Assembly: GCA_903844785.1 (NCBI GenBank)
Contig: CAIMVB010000373.1
Location: 1-14,656, forward strand
DNA from: an uncultured Rhodospirillales bacterium
GTDB lineage: Bacteria > Pseudomonadota > Alphaproteobacteria > Acetobacterales > Acetobacteraceae
Length of the DNA stretch: 14,656 nt
Direction of reading: 5' to 3'
Of this stretch, positions 6,998 through 13,967 are shown one piece after another. The notes beneath the pieces were generated by a model, which did no database searches, had not been told where the DNA came from, and worked only from the letters and a program-made list of their open reading frames with translations. Position numbers and translations under genes: made by a program. The number at the start of each line of letters is the position of its first letter. Position 1 is the stretch's first letter.

Positions 6998-7996
6998 TCA
7001 AAGGAAATCGCGCAACATGGCAACAAGGGGGATATCGGCGGGCGGCATGGCGTAATCGCCAAGCCGCACCGGGCGCACCCAGGCCAGGGCCTGGCCTTCC
7101 ATGGCCGTGACCTGGCCCTGCCAGCGCCGGCACAAATAAAGCGGCATCAGCAGGTGGAACTTCTCATAAGTGTGGGATGCAAAGGTGAAGGGGCCAAGGC
7201 AGGCGGCGCTGACATCTATGCCCAATTCCTCGTGCAATTCACGGATCAGCGCTTCTTCCGGGGTTTCGCCCGGCGCCACCTTGCCGCCCGGAAATTCCCA
7301 CAGGCCGGCCAGCGGCTTGCCTTCTGGCCGGCGCGCCAGCAGCACGCGGCCTTCACCATCAATCAGCGCCACCGCCGCCACCAAAAGCGTCGGTTTGCCC
7401 GATGCGGGTGCGGTCATCACCTGCGCTGGCGCCTCGGCCGCGATATCCATGCGGGTCGCGCTAAAAAGCCGCACCGGCATGGCACCACCGCGAGAGATAA
7501 ACTCCTGGCTGCCCGCGCCGCTTTCCTTGAAGCCGATCCGCCGCAGCACGGCGGCCGATCGTTCATTATCCACCAGCGCGGATGCCACCAGCCGATCAAT
7601 CTCCAGATTGGCCAGGGCCCAATGCGCAAGGCGTCCTGCCGCTTCCGGCCCCAGCCCCTGGCCCCAATGGGGGCGCCCAATCCAATAGCCAAGCTCCGCC
7701 TCTTTGGGGTTCTTGGTATCAAGGGTCAGGCCAACACAGCCAAGCAGCACTTCTGCGCCATCAACCTGGCGCGTCACCGCCAAATGCCAGGCGGTGCCGG
7801 CGGCAAGCTGCGTGCTGGTTGAAGCAATCCACTCATCCGCTAAATCGCGCGGATAGGGGAAGGGCACGCGGGCCAGGGTTTTCGCCACTTCCCAATCATT
7901 CACCAGCCGATGCAACGCCGCCGCATCGCCCGCCTGCAACGGGCGAAGCCGCAGACGGTCAGTGATCAGCGGCGCAAAATCCTGGCTATTTTCCAT
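6998..7996 (-). CDS. Bifunctional GNAT acetyltransferase - NUDIX (MutT-like) hydrolase fusion
   Basis: A 332-residue two-domain protein. Residues 9-185 are a RimJ/RimL-type GNAT: TDRLRLRPL opening (12-20), ELGYWIGRPHWGQGLGPEA (101-119) as the acetyl-CoA loop, and NERSAAVLRRIGF (144-156) as the late motif. After a linker of about 18 residues, 203-332 is a MutT-type NUDIX domain. LWEFPGGK leads into a complete Nudix box, Gly238-x5-Glu244-x7-Arg252-Glu253-Leu-x-Glu256-Glu257-x-Gly259-Ile260. The NUDIX half should hydrolyse a damaged (deoxy)nucleotide such as 8-oxo-dGTP; the GNAT substrate is unknown. I chose ATG 7994-7996, 14 bases past the argJ stop; no good ribosome-binding site is present, so translation may be coupled. 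The frame is continuous, so this is a true fusion in this sequence. Confidence 0.9.
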   Translation of the reverse strand: MENSQDFAPLITDRLRLRPLQAGDAAALHRLVNDWEVAKTLARVPFPYPRDLADEWIASTSTQLAAGTAWHLAVTRQVDGAEVLLGCVGLTLDTKNPKEAELGYWIGRPHWGQGLGPEAAGRLAHWALANLEIDRLVASALVDNERSAAVLRRIGFKESGAGSQEFISRGGAMPVRLFSATRMDIAAEAPAQVMTAPASGKPTLLVAAVALIDGEGRVLLARRPEGKPLAGLWEFPGGKVAPGETPEEALIRELHEELGIDVSAACLGPFTFASHTYEKFHLLMPLYLCRRWQGQVTAMEGQALAWVRPVRLGDYAMPPADIPLVAMLRDFL

Positions 7997-8010
7997 GGCA
8001 GTTTGGCGCG

Positions 8011-9249
8011 TCAGCTCCGGTAACTGCCATTGATGTCGATATAGCCATGCGTCAGGTCGCATGTCCAAACGGTGGATTTGCCTTTACCAAGGCCGATATC
8101 CACGGTGATTTCCACTTCGCGGCCTTTCATGTGCTGAACGACGGGCGCTTCATCATAACCATCCACCACGCCGCCATTGCGCGCCATCCAAACGCCGCCG
8201 ACATTGACCGAAAGCTTGTCGCGATCCGCGGGCTCACCGGCCTTGCCAACCGCCATGACAATCCGGCCCCAATTCGCGTCCTCACCGGCAATTGCGGTTT
8301 TCACCAGGGGAGAATTGGCGATGGACATGGCGATGCGATGCGCCGAACGCGCCGTAGTGGCGCCAGTCACGTTAATTTGAATAAGCTTCTGCGCGCCTTC
8401 ACCATCGCGCGCGACCATCAGCGCCAATTCCATCAGCACTTCATTCAAAGCGCGGGCGAAGTCCTTCAGCACCGCGCCACCTTCCGCCAGCACGCGCGGA
8501 TGTTTGGCGGTGCCGGTGGCAAACACCATCACAGTGTCTGAAGTGGAGGTATCGGAATCCACCGTTACGCAATTGAAGGAACGGTCAACGCCCTTCTTCA
8601 GCAGGGCTTGCAAGGCGGCGGCGGGAATTTTCGCATCGGTCGCCAGGAAAGACAGCATGGTCGCCATATCGGGCGCGATCATGCCGCTGCCCTTGGCGAT
8701 GCCGGCGATGGTGACTTCCGCATCCCCGATGCGCGCCTTGCGGATGGCGCCTTTCGGGAAGGTATCCGTGGTCATGATGGCTTTGGCCGCGCCCTGCCAA
8801 TCACGTTCCGCCGCGCTATCAAAAATGCGCGGCAGGGCGGCGATCAGCTTTTCGGTCGGCAGTTTTTCGCCAATCACGCCGGTAGAGGCCAAAAAGACTT
8901 CCTTGGGCTTGCAGCCCAGAATCGCGGCAGCGGCCTTGGCGGTTTCCTCACAGGTTTGGCGGCCGGCACGGCCGGTAAAGACGTTGGAATTGCCCGCCGT
9001 CACCACCAGCCCGCGCGCCTTGCCGCCGGGCAAAGCGCCCCGGCACCAATCCACCGGCGCACCAGGGCAGCGATTGCGCGTGAAGACGCCGGCCACCGTC
9101 GTGCCCGTTGGGAAGGCCATCACGGTCACATCATCGCGATCCTTATAGCGAATCGCGGCGCGGCCTGAGGCAACGCGCACCCCCGGCACAGCCGGCATGG
9201 CCGGCAGCGGCAGAGCGAGTGGCGAGGTGAGGATATCATGTCCGGCCAT
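8011..9249 (-). CDS. argJ: Bifunctional ornithine acetyltransferase / N-acetylglutamate synthase
   Basis: A 412-residue cytoplasmic enzyme of arginine biosynthesis. It transfers the acetyl group from N-acetylornithine to glutamate (EC 2.3.1.35) and, in bifunctional forms, also uses acetyl-CoA (EC 2.3.1.1). Seen: NSNVFTG (87-93), the oxyanion-hole region STGVIGEKLP (122-131), and KGSGMIAPDMATML (186-199). In the last motif the precursor cleaves itself between Ala196 and Thr197, making Thr197 the N-terminal nucleophile of the beta chain. The C-terminus ends in the family's THGYIDINGSYRS. Length is normal. Start ATG 9247-9249 has GGAG about 7 bases upstream. Mono- versus bifunctionality cannot be decided by eye. 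It lies 30 bases after the PPIase stop and 14 before the GNAT-NUDIX start. Confidence 0.95.
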   Translation of the reverse strand: MAGHDILTSPLALPLPAMPAVPGVRVASGRAAIRYKDRDDVTVMAFPTGTTVAGVFTRNRCPGAPVDWCRGALPGGKARGLVVTAGNSNVFTGRAGRQTCEETAKAAAAILGCKPKEVFLASTGVIGEKLPTEKLIAALPRIFDSAAERDWQGAAKAIMTTDTFPKGAIRKARIGDAEVTIAGIAKGSGMIAPDMATMLSFLATDAKIPAAALQALLKKGVDRSFNCVTVDSDTSTSDTVMVFATGTAKHPRVLAEGGAVLKDFARALNEVLMELALMVARDGEGAQKLIQINVTGATTARSAHRIAMSIANSPLVKTAIAGEDANWGRIVMAVGKAGEPADRDKLSVNVGGVWMARNGGVVDGYDEAPVVQHMKGREVEITVDIGLGKGKSTVWTCDLTHGYIDINGSYRS

Positions 9250-9279
9250 GGGTATTCTCCATGTTTAGCGAGGGGTGGT

Positions 9280-10215
9280 TTAGCGACGGGTAGGGGCGGC
9301 TGGGCGGCCCGCCGGGGCGGTGGGCGCGGGCGGTTCTGCCGCATCTAGCGCGCGCGGCACGGACCCATCCAGGTTGAAGCGTTCAATCTTGGCCGCAGCG
9401 CGGGAAGCTTCCACCACAGCGGCAATTTCGCCTTCAAACAGGCGCTGGCGCAGCGTTTCACGCGCGTCTTCATAAGGCGGCGCGGCTGCGGCGCGGCGTT
9501 CATCCACGCGGATAATGTGCCAGCCAAAGGGGCTACGTACCGGGGCTGTGCTAAGCTGCCCTGCCTGCAGCGCAAAAGCGGCTTCGGCGAATTCTGGCAC
9601 CATATCGGCGCGCTTGAAGAAGCCAAGATCCCCGCCTTCCCGCGCCCCAGGGCCGGAAGACCGGCGCTGCGCCACGGCGTTGAAATCCGCCCCGGCGCGG
9701 ATTTCCGCCAAAGCTTCGCGCGCTTCGGTTTCGGTCGGCACCAGAATATGGCGGGCGCGCACTTCTTCTTCCGGCGGGCGGGCGCGGATTTCCGCATCGT
9801 AAGCCGCGCGGATGCGTTCTTCCGTCACGCGCCCAGCCAATTCGCGGGAAAGATAGGCCTGCTGCAATTCCAGCTCCTCAGCCCGGCGGAGGCGAGCGCG
9901 CACCGCCTCATCCTTATCCAGCCCGGCGCGGCGGGCAGCGGCGGCCACGGCACGCCCCGCAATCATTTGATCAAGCAGCAGGGGGTAGAGCATTTGCGGC
10001 GGCGCGCCGCGCAATTCCTCCGGCAATTCCTGGGCGGCATTGGCCAGGTCCGAAAAGCGGATTTCCTCCCCATCCACCTTGGCGACCACGGGGTCCCCAG
10101 GCGGCGAGGCTGGGGCGGGTTGGGCCAAGCCAGGCTGGGCAAAGGCCACCCCCAGCAGCAGCGCCAGGGTGGCGCGAAGGGGGGCAGAGGCGGCAGGGCG
10201 GCGCGAATGGCGCAT
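9280..10215 (-). CDS. Periplasmic parvulin-type peptidyl-prolyl cis-trans isomerase (PpiC/SurA-like)
   Basis: A 311-residue exported folding factor. The N-terminus has arginines, the hydrophobic core LALLLGVAFA (17-26) and Ala-rich cleavage sites near 26-31, a Sec-type signal peptide. A SurA-N-like helical region (about 40-145) is followed by one parvulin domain: RARHILVP (153-160, His156), GGDLGFF in the middle, and FGWHIIRVDE at its end. A Pro/Ala-rich tail (PPAPTAPAGRPAAP) closes the protein. I chose ATG 10213-10215; a TTG 15 bases upstream is possible, and neither has a strong ribosome-binding site. It is the first gene of the minus-strand operon with argJ and is divergent from secA. Confidence 0.9.
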   Translation of the reverse strand: MRHSRRPAASAPLRATLALLLGVAFAQPGLAQPAPASPPGDPVVAKVDGEEIRFSDLANAAQELPEELRGAPPQMLYPLLLDQMIAGRAVAAAARRAGLDKDEAVRARLRRAEELELQQAYLSRELAGRVTEERIRAAYDAEIRARPPEEEVRARHILVPTETEAREALAEIRAGADFNAVAQRRSSGPGAREGGDLGFFKRADMVPEFAEAAFALQAGQLSTAPVRSPFGWHIIRVDERRAAAAPPYEDARETLRQRLFEGEIAAVVEASRAAAKIERFNLDGSVPRALDAAEPPAPTAPAGRPAAPTRR

Positions 10216-10286
10216 AGGGGCTGGTCCCAATTCGGTGATCGGCCCGGAACATGGCCGAAGCGACCCTTCCCCACAAGGCGCAAGCG

Positions 10287-10315
10287 TTGACCCGCCCCCT
10301 TGGGGGGCCTATCTC
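10287..10315 (+). promoter_or_regulatory. secA: Sigma70-type promoter for secA
   Basis: TTGACC (10287-10292) and TATCTC (10310-10315) are separated by exactly 17 bases; the -35 box matches consensus at five of six positions. The spacer contains an inverted repeat, GCCCCC (10294-10299) against GGGGGC (10303-10308). Transcription would start near 10322, giving a leader of about 72 bases. No comparable promoter for the divergent PPIase gene could be picked out. Confidence 0.6.
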
Positions 10316-10340
10316 TGAAGCCAATCCGAAACATGCTTAT

Positions 10341-10374
10341 CGGCGCTATGGCGCCGCGAACGGGCGCAAGCCCG
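10341..10374 (+). promoter_or_regulatory. secA: Tandem GC hairpins in the secA leader
   Basis: Two perfect stem-loops stand only 4 bases apart: CGGCGC-TATG-GCGCCG (10341-10356), then CGGGC-GCAA-GCCCG (10361-10374), the latter with a GNRA tetraloop. The secA ribosome-binding site GGAG (10377-10380) begins 2 bases after the second stem. They could stabilise the mRNA or control access to the ribosome-binding site; function is inferred. Confidence 0.5.
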
Positions 10375-10393
10375 CCGGAGATTGACGCCCCAG

Positions 10394-13123
10394 ATGTTTG
10401 CCCGCCTAGCCGCTGCCATTTTCGGCACCTCCAACGACCGCGCCTTGAAGCGCTATCAATCCCGTGTGCCGGCGATCAATGCGCTGGAAGCGCGCATGCA
10501 GGCGCTTTCAGATGAGGCGCTGGCAGGGCAGACCACGCTATTCCGCGAAAGGCTGACCAAGGGCGAAAGCCTGGATGCGCTGCTGCCGGAAGCCTTCGCC
10601 ACCGTGCGCGAAGCATCGCGCCGCGCGCTGGGCCTGCGCCATTTCGATGTGCAGATGATCGGCGGCATGGTGCTGCATGAAGGCAAGATCGCCGAGATGA
10701 AAACCGGCGAAGGCAAGACGCTGGTGGCGACCCTGCCGGTTTACCTGAACGCGCTGCCCGCCAAGGGCGTGCATGTGGTGACGGTGAATGATTATCTGGC
10801 GCAGCGCGATGCGGAATGGATGGGGCGGCTCTATCGCTTCCTGGGTCTTTCCGTTGGCGTGATTGTGCATGGGCTGACCGATGAACAGCGCCAGGCGGCT
10901 TATGCCTGCGACATTACCTATGGCACCAATAACGAATACGGCTTCGATTATTTGCGCGATAATATGAAATATCGGCTGGAAGATATGGCCCAGCGCGATT
11001 TCGCCTATGCCATCGTGGATGAGGTGGACAGCATCCTGGTGGATGAGGCGCGCACGCCGCTGATTATCAGCGGGCCAACCGATGACACTTCAGACCTTTA
11101 TCGCCGCACGGATGAGGTGATGAAGGAATTGGTGCAGGATACGGCGACTTTTGAAAAGGACGAAAAGCAGCGCACGGTCAGCCTGACGGAATTGGGCGGC
11201 GAAAGGGTGGAAGAATTACTCCGCCAATACGGGCTGCTGACCGAAGGCAATATGTACGACACTGAAAATGTGTCGCTCGTGCATCACGTGAACCAAGCCT
11301 TGCGGGCGCACACCCTGTTCACACGCGATGTTGAATACATTGTCCGGCAGGACAAGATCGTCATTATTGATGAATTCACCGGGCGCATGATGGAAGGCCG
11401 GCGCTATTCCGATGGTCTGCATCAGGCCTTGGAAGCCAAGGAACATGTGACGGTCCAGCCAGAAAATCAAACGCTGGCTTCCATCACCTTCCAGAATTAC
11501 TTCCGGCTTTACCCGAAGCTGGCCGGCATGACCGGCACGGCGGCGACGGAAGCGGATGAATTCGCGGAAATCTACAAGCTGGATGTGGTTGAAATCCCAA
11601 CCAATGTGCCGGTGGCGCGCAATGATCAGGATGATGAGGTTTATCGTAGCGCCGAGGAGAAATATGAGGCAGTTGCGAAGCTGATTGAAGAAGCGCGCGG
11701 GCGCGGCCAACCCTGCCTAGTGGGCACCACCAGCATCGAAAAATCAGAGCTGATTTCGGCGCTACTTAAGAAAAAGAACATTCCGCATCAGGTGCTGAAT
11801 GCGCGCTACCATGAACAGGAAGCGGAAATTGTGGCGCAGGCCGGGCGCGCCGGTGCGGTGACGATTGCGACCAATATGGCCGGCCGCGGCACGGATATTC
11901 AGTTGGGCGGCAATCTGGAGATGCTGGCACGCCAGGAAGCTAAGGCATCCGAAGGGCCGGAGTTTGAAGCGGTGCTTGCGCGCCACAAGACCGAGGTTGA
12001 TGCGGCGCGGCCCATCGTGCACCAGGCGGGCGGGCTTTTCGTGATTGGCACGGAACGCCATGAAAGCCGGCGGATTGATAACCAGCTGCGCGGCCGTTCC
12101 GGCCGCCAGGGGGACCCTGGCGCTTCGCGCTTCTTCCTTTCCTTGGAAGATGATTTGATGCGCATCTTCGGGTCCGACCGGATGGGCGGCATGCTGCAAA
12201 AGCTTGGCCTGAAAGAAGGGGAGGCGATTGTCCACCCCTGGATCAACAAGGCCCTGGAACGCGCGCAGAAAAAGGTGGAGGCGCGGAACTTCGACATCCG
12301 CAAGAATCTGCTGAAATATGATGATGTGATGAATGATCAGCGCCGGGAAGTTTATGCCCAGCGCCGCGCCTTCATGATGGCGAATGAAGTCGCCGAAACC
12401 ATCGCGGAAATGCGCGAAGAAACCATCACGGATATCGTGGCGCGCGCCATTCCGGAAAACGCCTATCCCGAGCAATGGGATCTGGAAAAGCTGGATCGTG
12501 ACGTCAAGGAAATTCTGAACCTTGATCTACCTGTCGCGGATTGGGCGCGGGAAGAAGGCATTGATGATGATGCGGTGCGCGAACGCCTGATGCAGGCGGC
12601 GGCGCAGGCCTATGCGTCTCGTGCGGCCAATGTTGGGCCGGATATCATGCGCCAGATCGAAAAATCCCTGCTGTTGCAGATTTTCGATCAATCCTGGAAG
12701 GAACATTTGCTTTCGCTGGATCATTTGCGCCAGGGCATCGGGCTGCGCGCCTATGGCCAGCGTGACCCGCTGAATGAATACAAGAGCGAAGCCTTCCGCC
12801 TGTTCAATTCCATGCTGGAAAACCTGCGCGAACGCGTGACCAGCCTGCTGCTGCGCATTGAAATCCGCCCAGATGCACCACCGCCCGCGCCGGAAGGGAT
12901 TGGCGTTTTCGATATGCGCCATCCAGACCCTACGCTCGCGGGCGCCGAGATGATGGAAGTGGATGGGCCGCCCGTTACCGCGCCAATCGGCACGGCAGCG
13001 CCGCGTTCCTTACCCGCAGCGGTGGACCCGAATGACCCCAGCACCTGGGCCGGAACACCACGCAATGCACCCTGCCCTTGCGGCAGTGGGAAGAAGTTCA
13101 AGGCTTGTCACGGTCGGGTTTGA
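10394..13123 (+). CDS. secA: Preprotein translocase ATPase SecA
   Basis: The 909-residue motor of the Sec export pathway; it binds SecYEG and drives unfolded preproteins across the inner membrane. Seen: MKTGEGKT (102-109, Walker A), DEVDS starting at Asp209 (Walker B; the same position as in E. coli), [36 protein letters not shown] (helicase motif), [10 protein letters not shown], and the C-terminal zinc-binding SEC-C tail [18 protein letters not shown], which contacts SecB and phospholipid. Length is normal. I chose ATG 10394, whose [11 protein letters not shown] opening is typical; the in-frame TTG at 10382 has its ribosome-binding site too close. It is alone on its transcript, divergent from the PPIase gene. 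Confidence 0.98.
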   Translation: MFARLAAAIFGTSNDRALKRYQSRVPAINALEARMQALSDEALAGQTTLFRERLTKGESLDALLPEAFATVREASRRALGLRHFDVQMIGGMVLHEGKIAEMKTGEGKTLVATLPVYLNALPAKGVHVVTVNDYLAQRDAEWMGRLYRFLGLSVGVIVHGLTDEQRQAAYACDITYGTNNEYGFDYLRDNMKYRLEDMAQRDFAYAIVDEVDSILVDEARTPLIISGPTDDTSDLYRRTDEVMKELVQDTATFEKDEKQRTVSLTELGGERVEELLRQYGLLTEGNMYDTENVSLVHHVNQALRAHTLFTRDVEYIVRQDKIVIIDEFTGRMMEGRRYSDGLHQALEAKEHVTVQPENQTLASITFQNYFRLYPKLAGMTGTAATEADEFAEIYKLDVVEIPTNVPVARNDQDDEVYRSAEEKYEAVAKLIEEARGRGQPCLVGTTSIEKSELISALLKKKNIPHQVLNARYHEQEAEIVAQAGRAGAVTIATNMAGRGTDIQLGGNLEMLARQEAKASEGPEFEAVLARHKTEVDAARPIVHQAGGLFVIGTERHESRRIDNQLRGRSGRQGDPGASRFFLSLEDDLMRIFGSDRMGGMLQKLGLKEGEAIVHPWINKALERAQKKVEARNFDIRKNLLKYDDVMNDQRREVYAQRRAFMMANEVAETIAEMREETITDIVARAIPENAYPEQWDLEKLDRDVKEILNLDLPVADWAREEGIDDDAVRERLMQAAAQAYASRAANVGPDIMRQIEKSLLLQIFDQSWKEHLLSLDHLRQGIGLRAYGQRDPLNEYKSEAFRLFNSMLENLRERVTSLLLRIEIRPDAPPPAPEGIGVFDMRHPDPTLAGAEMMEVDGPPVTAPIGTAAPRSLPAAVDPNDPSTWAGTPRNAPCPCGSGKKFKACHGRV

Positions 13124-13124
13124 G

Positions 13125-13141
13125 GCGTTTTCAAGCCAAGT
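13125..13141 (+). repeat. Half-copy of the rlmN-HNH palindromic repeat
   Basis: GCGTTTTCAAGCCAAGT matches the minus-strand reading of 341-357 at 16 of 17 positions. Homology stops exactly at the centre of the inner hairpin, so the returning arm is missing and no stem can form. It starts two bases after the secA stop codon, as the intact element abuts its neighbours' stops. Confidence 0.6.
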
Positions 13142-13235
13142 AGGGATACCGCTGTAAATCCGCGTTGACAGACCTTCAGGCGGACCACTAGCGTTTGTTC
13201 GATGGATCAACTTTGCCGCCGCATCGCTAACCGAC

Positions 13236-13260
13236 GCCGTCGCTGCTTTTCAGCGGCGGC
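13236..13260 (+). repeat. GC-rich stem-loop downstream of secA
   Basis: GCCGTCGCTG (13236-13245) pairs with CAGCGGCGGC (13251-13260) around the loop CTTTT; all 10 positions pair, one as G-U. No U-run follows on either strand, so it is not a classical terminator; it may protect the secA mRNA 3' end. Confidence 0.5.
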
Positions 13261-13350
13261 TTCCGTGGCTGCGTGCAGACAAGCCCCTCCCCCTGGTGCG
13301 TTCCGCCCCCTAGCGGCCCACCCCTGAGGCGGCATCAGCCCGCATCATTG

Positions 13351-13386
13351 AACCCCCGCAGCCCCTGGCCTCGGGGGTTTTTCTTT
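13351..13386 (+). terminator. Rho-independent terminator, plus strand
   Basis: AACCCCCG (13351-13358) pairs with CGGGGGTT (13372-13379) around a 13-base loop, followed by TTTTTCTTT. It ends 22 bases before the ATG of the next gene on the same strand, so it probably ends the secA transcript. It leaves no room for a promoter of the GNAT gene downstream of it. Confidence 0.8.
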
Positions 13387-13408
13387 GCCCAGATCACAGG
13401 AGAACACC

Positions 13409-13960
13409 ATGCAAAACAGCAACTCCGCCCACCCCGATCCTTCACAAGCGTCTGAAGATGCGGGACACAAAACAGTGCGGCGCGCCACCATCGCTGATGC
13501 GGTGACCGTCCGCGAACTGACCCGAGCGGCCTACGCGAAGTGGGTGCCCCTCCTTGGGCGCGAGCCGCGGCCGATGACCGCCGACTATGACGGGGCAGTG
13601 CGCGACCACCTTATAGACCTGCTGCACGTGGGCGGCGAAGCCGTGGCGCTGATCGAAATGGCGCCAAAGGCTGACCACCTGCTGATCGTCAACGTTGCGG
13701 TCGTACCCGGCCAGCAGGGCCAAGGCTACGGCCGCGCCCTGATGGCGCATGCGGAGGGGGTTGCCCGATCCCTTAACCTGAACGAAATGCGACTCTACAC
13801 AAACGCGCTCTTTGCTGAGAATCTGCGACTCTACAGTCGACTCGGCTACCGGATGGACCGCGAGGAACAGCACCCGCAATTCGGCGTCGCCGTGCATATG
13901 AGCAAGCGCCTTAACACCACCGACGCCGCAGGCGATTGGAATGGGGGCGCTGCTTCATAA
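13409..13960 (+). CDS. GNAT family N-acetyltransferase
   Basis: A 183-residue single-domain GNAT. A polar N-terminal stretch (1-21) precedes VRRATIADAVTVREL. The acetyl-CoA-binding motif A is VVPGQQGQGYGRALMAHAE (about 105-123), followed by LYTNALFAENLRLYSRLGY, the family's Asn/Tyr-rich motif B. Substrate unknown; small molecules or a protein N-terminus are both possible. Start ATG 13409-13411 has a consensus ribosome-binding site AGGAGA (13398-13403). Codon choice (more GAC, CTC and CTT, fewer of the GAT and GCG codons used heavily in secA) looks different from secA by eye, suggesting later arrival. It sits directly behind a terminator and converges with the desulfhydrase-like gene, 7 bases between stops. 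Confidence 0.88.
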   Translation: MQNSNSAHPDPSQASEDAGHKTVRRATIADAVTVRELTRAAYAKWVPLLGREPRPMTADYDGAVRDHLIDLLHVGGEAVALIEMAPKADHLLIVNVAVVPGQQGQGYGRALMAHAEGVARSLNLNEMRLYTNALFAENLRLYSRLGYRMDREEQHPQFGVAVHMSKRLNTTDAAGDWNGGAAS

Positions 13961-13967
13961 TGGCAGT

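Larger units (their letters stand above)
13124..13408. other. 285-bp intergenic region after secA
   Basis: No gene is supported here. It contains a half-copy of the palindromic repeat directly after the secA stop (13125-13141), a perfectly placed TTGACA at 13165-13170 with only a poor -10 (TAGCGT, 18 bases on), a GC-rich hairpin (13236-13260), a CCCC/GGGG-rich stretch (about 13282-13330) and a strong terminator (13351-13386). The run of unrelated short structures looks like a junction of sequences of different origin. Confidence 0.5.

Noticed and set aside
6202..10215. Defence or novel multi-gene system built around the GNAT-NUDIX fusion
   Set aside because: The flanking genes are housekeeping (argJ, PPIase, secA) with ordinary spacing, and no sensor, toxin or nuclease partner is present in the operon.
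9517..10290. 257-codon plus-strand open frame opposite the parvulin gene
   Set aside because: Low-complexity Gly/Arg/His translation, antisense to a clearly conserved gene.
11762..12475. 237-codon minus-strand open frame inside secA
   Set aside because: Shadow of secA; His/Ile/Arg-rich translation without domains.
13195..13260. tRNA-like or integron attC-like site suggested by GTTCGAT and a GC stem
   Set aside because: The TpsiC-type arm does not close, no acceptor or anticodon stem exists, and the conserved attC end boxes are not present.
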